Source of the DNA: Spirosoma luteum DSM 19990
GTDB lineage: Bacteria > Bacteroidota > Bacteroidia > Cytophagales > Spirosomataceae
Length of the DNA stretch: 64,000 nucleotides
Assembly: GCF_000374065.1 (NCBI RefSeq)
Contig: NZ_KB893258.1
Coordinates: forward strand, 1-64,000
Direction: 5' to 3'
A program made the translations under genes and the position numbers. Shown one piece after another: positions 58,377 through 64,000 of this stretch (position 1 is the first letter of the stretch; every line of letters begins with the position of its first letter). The notes beneath the pieces are model-generated. The model made no database searches, was not told the origin of the DNA, and saw only the letters and a program-made list of their open reading frames with translations.

Positions 58377-61300
58377 ATGAGGTACTTTTTTCCGGTTCTA
58401 CTACTTATCACTTTTGGCTGTACGGATGCCCTGCTGGCGCAACAGTCTCCGCTAACACCCGCCGATACCAGCACCAACGTCGTTTTTACCGGCATGACCT
58501 GGCGCAACATCGGTCCCACACGGGGCGGCCGGTCGCTGGGCTCGGCGGGGTCACCGTCCCGCAAACTGGAGTACTATTTCGGGGCGGTGGGCGGTGGCCT
58601 CTGGAAAACCACCGACGGGGGTAAAACCTGGAACCCCGTAACCGATGGGAAAATAAGCAGCTCCTCGGTAGGGGCCGTAGCCGTGGCCGAGACCAACCCC
58701 GACGTGGTGTACATCGGTACCGGCGAAACCCAGCTCCGGGGTAACATCATGCAGGGCGATGGTGTCTATAAGTCGACCAATGCCGGGAAAACCTGGACCA
58801 ATATCGGCCTGAAAAACACGCAGGCTATCGCCCGCGTCCGGGTGCACCCCACCAACCCCGACATTGTATACGTAGCCGCACTCGGCCATCCCTACGGCCC
58901 GAATGAGGAGCGGGGTGTTTTCCGTACGACCGATGGGGGTAAAACCTGGAAAAAAGTGCTGTACAAAGGCGATCAGGCCGGAGCCGCCGACCTCATCATC
59001 GACCGCAAAAACCCAAATGTACTATACGCATCCATCTGGCAGGTGTACCGCACCCCCTGGAAAATGTGGGGCGGGGGTGGGGCCTGTGGCCTGTTCAAAT
59101 CCACCGACGGGGGCGATACCTGGACCGAACTAACCCGCAAGCCGGGGATGCCTAAAGGGACCGTCGGTAAAATTGGCGTAACCGTTTCGCCCGTCGACCC
59201 GAACCGGGTGTGGGCCATTGTGGAGGCTGAAGACGGGGGCGTGTACCGCTCCGATGATGCCGGGATGACCTGGAAACGCACCAACGACGAGCGCAAGCTG
59301 CGCCAGCGGGCCTTTTATTATTCCCGCATCTACGCCGACCCGCTCGATAAAAACACGGTGTATGGTCTGAACGTAAACTTTTACAAATCGACCGATGGGG
59401 GAGTGAAATTCAGCAAAGCCATCACCGTTCCCCACGGCGACAACCACGACCTCTGGATTGACCCGACGGATTCCACCCGTATGATTGCCTCCAACGATGG
59501 GGGAGGCTGCGTGTCGGTGAACGGGGGCAAAACCTGGACCGACGAGAATTATCCGACCGCCCAGCTCTATCACATCACCACCACCAGCGATTTCCCATAT
59601 CAGGTGGCCGGTGCCCAGCAGGACAACTCGACTATTGCCGTACCGAGTGAGGGCTGGACTAATTTTCAGGCCCGGGGCAACAGCATCGACAAAAAAGAGT
59701 GGTCGTATGACGTGGGCGGTGGCGAAAGCGGCTACATTGCTCAAGACCCGAAGAACCCCGATATTTTTTACGCCGGTAGCCAGGGAGCGTTACTCACGCG
59801 CTATAACCGGATGACGGGCCAGACCCGCGACGTGCAGGTATACCCCCGTTTCTTTTCGGGCGAACCGGCCAGTGCGCTGCCCGAGCGCTGGCAGTGGACG
59901 TTTCCCATCGTGTTTTCGCCCAAAGACCCAAACCGGCTGTACGTCTGTTCGCAGCACGTCTGGATGACGACGAATGAAGGGCAGACCTGGGAAAAAATAA
60001 GCCCCGACCTGACGCTGGCCGATACCGCTACGCTGGGAAAAACGGGTGGGGTGATTACGATGGACATGAACGGCCCCGAAATTTACGGAACCGTATTCGC
60101 CCTGGCTCCATCGTACCACGATGTCAACACAATCTGGGCCGGTTCTGACGATGGGCTGCTGCACATCACCCGTGATCACGGCAAAAGCTGGCAGGGCATT
60201 ACGCCACCCGATATGCCAAAACACACCCGTATCAGCATCATCGAGGCATCCCGCGCCAAACCCGGCACGGCCTACGTAGCCGCCAAACGGTACCAGATGG
60301 ACGACCGCGCCCCCTACATCTGGAAAACTGACGATTATGGCAAGACCTGGAAAAAGATAATAAGTGGCATTCGGACTGATGCGTTTGTGCATTCCATTCG
60401 GGAAGATGTCACGCGCCCCGGCCTGCTGTACGCCGGTACGGAACACGGTATTTACGTATCCTTTACCGATGGCGATAGCTGGGAGCCACTTCGCCTTAAT
60501 TTGCCCGACACGCAGATTGCCGATTTGCAGGTGACCGAGAAAGACATTGTGATTGGCACCCACGGGCGATCCATTTACGTGCTGGATGATGCCGCTCCGG
60601 TTCGGGAATACGCGACCGGTCTGGAAAAGGAACCCGTTCACTTCTTTAAGCCCTACTACGCCGTTCGTCGGGTGCAACCGGCTGTTTTTCAGTACTATCT
60701 GGCCAAACAGGCCGACAGTGTGAAAATTGACATTCTGGATGCTGCCGGAACCTTGATTCGGTCATTCACGGGCGATAAACCCAAATACCCGAAAAAAGAC
60801 GACGAGGACGACGAAGAGGGTCCCCCAAAACCTAAAATGCCGACGACGGCTGCCGGCCTCAACAAATACGAGTGGGATTTGCGCTACCCTGGCTCCACCG
60901 ATTTCAAAGGGATGATTATGTGGGGTGCCCGGCCCGTTAACGGTCCCCTGGCAGTACCCGGTCAGTATCAGGTTCGGCTTACGGTGGGCGGTAAAACGAT
61001 TACGCACCCGTTCGAGGTTAAACTCGACCCGCGCCTGAAAGGGGTTACCACCGCCGATATCGACGAGCAGTTCAAACTGGCTATGAAACTCCGCGACCAG
61101 ACCAGTAAAGCCAATGACGCCGTGATTCAGATTCGGGCGCTGAAAGAAAAACTGTCCAAACAGCCCGACAGTCCGGCCAATAAAAAGCTGAAAGAGCAAC
61201 TGGGCGTCATCGAAGAAAACCTGTACCAGATTCGGAACCAGAGTGGGCAGGACCCGCTGAACTTCCCCATCAAACTTAACAACCGGCTGGCGGCCCTGTG

Positions 61301-61442
61301 GCGCAGCGTCGAAACGGGCGATGCCAAACCCACCGACGGCTCGTACAAAGTGTACGAGGAACTCTCGCAGGAACTGACCCGCGAACTCACCGAACTCGAT
61401 ACGCTGCTCAAGACCAAAACGGTTAAAAGTATTGGGATGTAA
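58377..61442 (+). CDS. Secreted BNR/sortilin-like beta-propeller protein (paralogue 2)
   Basis: A 1021-residue paralogue of the gene at 53981. It has a signal peptide (MRYFFPVLLLITFGCTDALLA; FGC could even be a lipobox) and then 'MTWRNIGPTRGGRSLGSAGS'. Asp-box turns: 'KTTDGGKTW', 'KSTNAGKTW', 'RTTDGGKTW', 'KSTDGGDTW', 'RSDDAGMTW', 'KTDDYGKTW'. The C-terminal part has an acidic/Lys insert ('PKKDDEDDEEGPPKPKMPTT'), then a beta domain and a helical end ('LKEQLGVIEENLYQIRNQSG'). The layout is the same as paralogue 1. Convergent with the two small genes at 61501-62055, with a hairpin between. Confidence 0.85.
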   Translation: MRYFFPVLLLITFGCTDALLAQQSPLTPADTSTNVVFTGMTWRNIGPTRGGRSLGSAGSPSRKLEYYFGAVGGGLWKTTDGGKTWNPVTDGKISSSSVGAVAVAETNPDVVYIGTGETQLRGNIMQGDGVYKSTNAGKTWTNIGLKNTQAIARVRVHPTNPDIVYVAALGHPYGPNEERGVFRTTDGGKTWKKVLYKGDQAGAADLIIDRKNPNVLYASIWQVYRTPWKMWGGGGACGLFKSTDGGDTWTELTRKPGMPKGTVGKIGVTVSPVDPNRVWAIVEAEDGGVYRSDDAGMTWKRTNDERKLRQRAFYYSRIYADPLDKNTVYGLNVNFYKSTDGGVKFSKAITVPHGDNHDLWIDPTDSTRMIASNDGGGCVSVNGGKTWTDENYPTAQLYHITTTSDFPYQVAGAQQDNSTIAVPSEGWTNFQARGNSIDKKEWSYDVGGGESGYIAQDPKNPDIFYAGSQGALLTRYNRMTGQTRDVQVYPRFFSGEPASALPERWQWTFPIVFSPKDPNRLYVCSQHVWMTTNEGQTWEKISPDLTLADTATLGKTGGVITMDMNGPEIYGTVFALAPSYHDVNTIWAGSDDGLLHITRDHGKSWQGITPPDMPKHTRISIIEASRAKPGTAYVAAKRYQMDDRAPYIWKTDDYGKTWKKIISGIRTDAFVHSIREDVTRPGLLYAGTEHGIYVSFTDGDSWEPLRLNLPDTQIADLQVTEKDIVIGTHGRSIYVLDDAAPVREYATGLEKEPVHFFKPYYAVRRVQPAVFQYYLAKQADSVKIDILDAAGTLIRSFTGDKPKYPKKDDEDDEEGPPKPKMPTTAAGLNKYEWDLRYPGSTDFKGMIMWGARPVNGPLAVPGQYQVRLTVGGKTITHPFEVKLDPRLKGVTTADIDEQFKLAMKLRDQTSKANDAVIQIRALKEKLSKQPDSPANKKLKEQLGVIEENLYQIRNQSGQDPLNFPIKLNNRLAALWRSVETGDAKPTDGSYKVYEELSQELTRELTELDTLLKTKTVKSIGM

Positions 61443-61452
61443 GGGAGATCAC

Positions 61453-61493
61453 CACTGCTCGTGCCAGCTACTATAAAGTCGGCGCGGGCAGTG
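61453..61493. terminator. Imperfect terminator hairpin between convergent genes
   Basis: CACTGCTCGTGCC (61453-61465) pairs with GGCGCGGGCAGTG (61481-61493), two G-T-type mismatches, 15-base loop. It lies between the propeller gene ending at 61442 and the small gene ending at 61501. Confidence 0.6.
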
Positions 61494-61500
61494 ATAACGG

Positions 61501-61788
61501 TTAACGGTAAGGCTGATTTTTAACCAGTCTAAGGTCGTTGAGTTCGGGTAACGTCAGTGTGCAGTCGGATGGGATAACACCCCGCGCCATCCAGTTGGTC
61601 ACTACCTGTGTCGTCAGGCCGTAGCGTTCGGCGTACCGTTTTATGGTTAGCCATTCAGTGGTATCGACAACAAAGCCGTTTTCCTGCAAGAGTTTGAGCG
61701 ATTGAGCCGATTCGTTTTGTGCTTCGGTCAACTCCCGGTTGAAGTTAATTTTTTCCTGTATCATAGCATTGATAACGTTTAGGCACAT
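61501..61788 (-). CDS. Small helix-turn-helix protein (excisionase/MerR-like)
   Basis: A 95-residue protein. The stretch 'WLTIKRYAERYGLTTQVVTN' followed by 'WMARGVIPSDCTLTLPELND' looks like a winged or MerR-type helix-turn-helix, as in excisionase-like DNA-binding proteins. The N-terminal half is helical ('NFNRELTEAQNESAQSLKLL'). The first ATG (61788) gives MCLNVINAMIQEK; a second ATG at 61764 is equally possible. It lies 30 bases after the 78-residue gene upstream, a probable two-gene unit. It is not obviously part of a mobile element. Confidence 0.6.
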   Translation of the reverse strand: MCLNVINAMIQEKINFNRELTEAQNESAQSLKLLQENGFVVDTTEWLTIKRYAERYGLTTQVVTNWMARGVIPSDCTLTLPELNDLRLVKNQPYR

Positions 61789-61818
61789 GAACTTTATAAT
61801 AAGTCAAAACCTCCGCAT

Positions 61819-62055
61819 TTATTCGTCCGGTTCACTACCAGAGTCGGCTTTTTGTTTTTCTAGCCAGATTACTTCCGCCTTCTTCAGGAGGTAGAGCCGT
61901 ACCCAAAAAGTTTCCTGGTTGCGGGCTTCCAGCTCATTGAAGTGTTCCAGAATCATCTTTTGTGCCCGATCCCGTTGGAGTATAGCATTAGCGAGCAGCG
62001 TATCAAGTTCTTTTCGGGTCAATTTATTTTGATTAACAAGTCGGTAAAAGTACAA
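61819..62055 (-). CDS. Small helical hypothetical protein (78 aa)
   Basis: Starts with TTG at 62055 (MYFYRLVNQNKLTRKELDTL) or with a second TTG at residue 12. The body is one long amphipathic helix region ('AQKMILEHFNELEARNQETF', 'VRLYLLKKAEVIWLEKQKAD') with an acidic end. No family recognised. Its partner in the unit is the helix-turn-helix gene downstream. It diverges from the third propeller gene, 62 bases away. Confidence 0.5.
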   Translation of the reverse strand: MYFYRLVNQNKLTRKELDTLLANAILQRDRAQKMILEHFNELEARNQETFWVRLYLLKKAEVIWLEKQKADSGSEPDE

Positions 62056-62117
62056 ACTGTTTCATAACGAAACGATAATTAATCTGACTGATACTCATCA
62101 ATCAACCATCAACTACT

Positions 62118-64000
62118 ATGCATCAGTGTAAACGAACAGTACGAAAACCATTTTACCTGCTATTTACTCTTGTCTGGTTAAGTCTGCTGCTCGCCAATCG
62201 GCCAGCATGGGCCCAATCGAAAACCGGTAAAGCAGCACCGGATACCACCACGACCAATGCGGTGATGAAAGCCATGCAATGGCGACTGATCGGCCCGTTT
62301 CGGGGTGGCCGTTCGGTGGCGGTGGCGGGGCACCCGACGGAGCGGCTGGTGTTTTACATGGGCACCACCGGCGGGGGCGTCTGGAAAACGGAGAATGGGG
62401 GCATCACCTGGCAGAATATCTCCGACGGCTTTTTTAAGATGGGTTCCGTCGGAGCGGTTTCGGTCGCCAAATCCAATCCCGACATTATTTATGTGGGCAT
62501 GGGCGAACACACCCTGCGGGGCAACCTCTCGCCGGGTGATGGAGTCTATAAATCGACCGATGCCGGCAAGACCTGGAAACACGTCGGCCTGACCGATACG
62601 CAGCACATTGGTCAGGTCATCATCGACCCGACCAACCCCGACATCGTGTACGTAGCCGCCCTCGGTCACGCGTTTGGCCCGAACGAAGAACGGGGGGTGT
62701 TCCGCACGACGGATGGCGGTAAAAGCTGGAAAAAGATTCTCTATAAAAACCCCAATGTGGGGGCTATCGACCTGACCATCGACCCGTCGAATCCCAAAAT
62801 CATCTACGCGTCGACGTTCGAGTTTCGCCGGTTTCCGTGGGGTGTTCGCAGTTCGGGGCCGGGGGCGGGCATCTTCAAAACCACCGATGGGGGCGATACC
62901 TGGACCGACATTACGCTGCGTCCGGGCCTGCCGACGGGTACCAACCGGGGGCGCATCGGGCTGGCACTGTCCCCGTCGAAACCCAACCGTGTCTGGGCGA
63001 TCATCGAAGCAGAAAACGAACAGAATGGTGTGTACCGCAGCGACGATGGGGGTGCTACCTGGCAGGTGGTCAGCCAGTTTGCCGACCTGTTTCAGCGACC
63101 CTGGTATTATCACCACCTCACGGCCGACCCCAAAGACGCGGAAACGCTCTGGGTGCTGAACATCGACATGTGGAAATCGACTGACGGCGGTAAGAACTAC
63201 AAAAAAGTGTCGCCACCCCACGGCGATAACCATCAGCTCTGGATTGACCCGAACGACACCAACCGCATGGTACAGGCCAACGATGGGGGCGGAACGGTTA
63301 GTTTCGATGGCGGTAAATCGTGGTCGACGATCTACAACCAGCCGACGGCCCAGATGTACCACGTTATTACGGACAACAAATTTCCGTACCGGGCTTACGG
63401 TGCCCAGCAGGATAACTCGACTATTTCGGTGCCCAGTCGCTCGGATTACGGGGCTATTTACCCCGACGAAAACTACGATGTGGGCGGGGGTGAATCGGGC
63501 TATATTGCCTTCGATAAAAACGATCCGTCGCTGATTTTTGCGGCCAACCACCACTGGCTCACCCGCCTGAACCGGAAGACGAACCAACTCAAGGACGTAT
63601 CTGTCATTCCCGATGATATGTACGGCTACGGCTCCGCCGATCTGGCGTACCGTTTCCAGTGGACGTACCCCGTTATGGTATCTCCGCACAACCCTAAAGT
63701 ACTGTATGCCACCTCGCAGTATGTGCACCGCTCGACCGACCAGGGCGCAAGCTGGCAGGTGATCAGCCCCAACCTGTCGCGTTCCGACCCGGCCACACTC
63801 GAACGGACCCCAACAATGAACGACCAGTCGATTGGCAAAGACTGGGGACCGGTGAAGCGGGACAACACCGGGGTAGAGTGGTACGGAACCATCTTCGCCA
63901 TGGCCGAATCGCCGAAGAAACCGGGTATTCTATGGACGGGTTCGGACGATGGGTATATCCAGTTGTCGATGGATAATGGCAAAACCTGGAAGAACGTGAC
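62118..64000 (+). CDS. Secreted BNR/sortilin-like beta-propeller protein (paralogue 3), cut by the window end
   Basis: From the ATG at 62118 the frame runs open to the end of the window, 627 codons. It begins MHQCKRTVRKPFYLLFTLVW, a signal peptide ending near 'NRPAWAQ', then 'MQWRLIGPFRGGRSVAVAGH', the same propeller start as paralogues 1 and 2. Asp-box turns include 'KTENGGITW', 'KSTDAGKTW', 'RTTDGGKSW', 'KTTDGGDTW', 'RSDDGGATW', 'RSTDQGASW'. About 400 residues should follow beyond the window. A long open frame on the opposite strand (62178-63728) is a shadow of this gene. Confidence 0.85.
   Translation, partial: MHQCKRTVRKPFYLLFTLVWLSLLLANRPAWAQSKTGKAAPDTTTTNAVMKAMQWRLIGPFRGGRSVAVAGHPTERLVFYMGTTGGGVWKTENGGITWQNISDGFFKMGSVGAVSVAKSNPDIIYVGMGEHTLRGNLSPGDGVYKSTDAGKTWKHVGLTDTQHIGQVIIDPTNPDIVYVAALGHAFGPNEERGVFRTTDGGKSWKKILYKNPNVGAIDLTIDPSNPKIIYASTFEFRRFPWGVRSSGPGAGIFKTTDGGDTWTDITLRPGLPTGTNRGRIGLALSPSKPNRVWAIIEAENEQNGVYRSDDGGATWQVVSQFADLFQRPWYYHHLTADPKDAETLWVLNIDMWKSTDGGKNYKKVSPPHGDNHQLWIDPNDTNRMVQANDGGGTVSFDGGKSWSTIYNQPTAQMYHVITDNKFPYRAYGAQQDNSTISVPSRSDYGAIYPDENYDVGGGESGYIAFDKNDPSLIFAANHHWLTRLNRKTNQLKDVSVIPDDMYGYGSADLAYRFQWTYPVMVSPHNPKVLYATSQYVHRSTDQGASWQVISPNLSRSDPATLERTPTMNDQSIGKDWGPVKRDNTGVEWYGTIFAMAESPKKPGILWTGSDDGYIQLSMDNGKTWKNV

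Noticed and set aside
59790-60677. 295-codon minus-strand frame
   Set aside because: Antisense shadow of propeller paralogue 2; such shadows arise in GC-rich genes with strong codon bias.
62178-63728. 516-codon open frame on the minus strand
   Set aside because: It lies wholly antisense to the third propeller gene, whose plus-strand frame has a signal peptide and Asp-box motifs. The antisense frame shows repeats that mirror those motifs and no family signature.

Overview
The window reads as chromosome of a Bacteroidota bacterium of the order Cytophagales, most like Spirosoma and its relatives. The evidence is SusC/SusD proteins, an ECF sigma/FecR pair controlling a TonB-dependent receptor, DUF4175/DUF4159/BatA-type proteins, cyanophycin and TreY/TreZ genes, and GC-rich coding sequence with weak ribosome-binding sites. 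No tRNA, rRNA or CRISPR array was recognised. The first 1.7 kb is clearly AT-rich compared with the rest.

Layout. (1) 1-1.7 kb: an AT-rich DUF262 (GmrSD-like) defence-type gene whose 3' end is cut by an insertion sequence; the transposase start runs off the left edge. (2) 1.7-3.5 kb: glnS. (3) 3.9-9.7 kb: a tripartite RND efflux operon (TolC, periplasmic adaptor, pump) ending in a perfect 60-bp palindrome. (4) 10-30.2 kb: a stress and storage region. It holds a DUF892 ferritin-like protein, several very small proteins, a complete cyanophycin cycle (isoaspartyl peptidase, two cyanophycinases, CphA), trehalose synthesis from maltodextrin (TreZ and a TreY-MalQ fusion), a flavin oxidoreductase, an RsbRD-like histidine kinase, a receiver protein whose phosphoacceptor Asp is Asn, a DUF2231 membrane protein and small membrane proteins. 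(5) 30.8-33.2 kb: a soluble GAF/PAS hybrid sensor kinase. (6) 33.5-43.8 kb: one minus-strand operon, ECF sigma, FecR, STN-containing SusC, SusD and two secreted FAD-dependent oxidoreductases. (7) 44.2-52.6 kb: a minus-strand operon, acetyltransferase, DUF4159, MoxR ATPase, DUF58, BatA-like, DUF4175 and a membrane-anchored protein. Three of its internal spacers carry inverted or tandem repeats. (8) 52.8-53.8 kb: a PepSY membrane protein. (9) 54-64 kb: three large secreted BNR/sortilin-like beta-propeller paralogues, the third cut by the window edge, interleaved with an arginyltransferase-like protein and two small genes.

How the genes work together. CphA would store Asp and Arg as cyanophycin. 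The cyanophycinase(s) would release beta-Asp-Arg and the isoaspartyl peptidase would split that dipeptide. TreY-MalQ and TreZ would turn maltodextrins into trehalose. With the DUF892 and small-protein genes this looks like a desiccation, starvation or general-stress region. The sigma/FecR/SusCD operon is a self-contained uptake module, induced by its own receptor, for an unknown ligand handled by oxidoreductases rather than glycosidases. The MoxR operon is a known but functionally undefined membrane system.

No wholly new system is proven here. The best leads are the cyanophycin locus with one catalytically altered cyanophycinase and a repeat-bearing CphA linker, the TreY-MalQ fusion, the pseudo-receiver, the hairpin/tandem repeats that fill operon spacers, the His-rich DUF4175 protein, and the propeller paralogue cluster. 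All family assignments come from reading motifs by eye; no database search was run.
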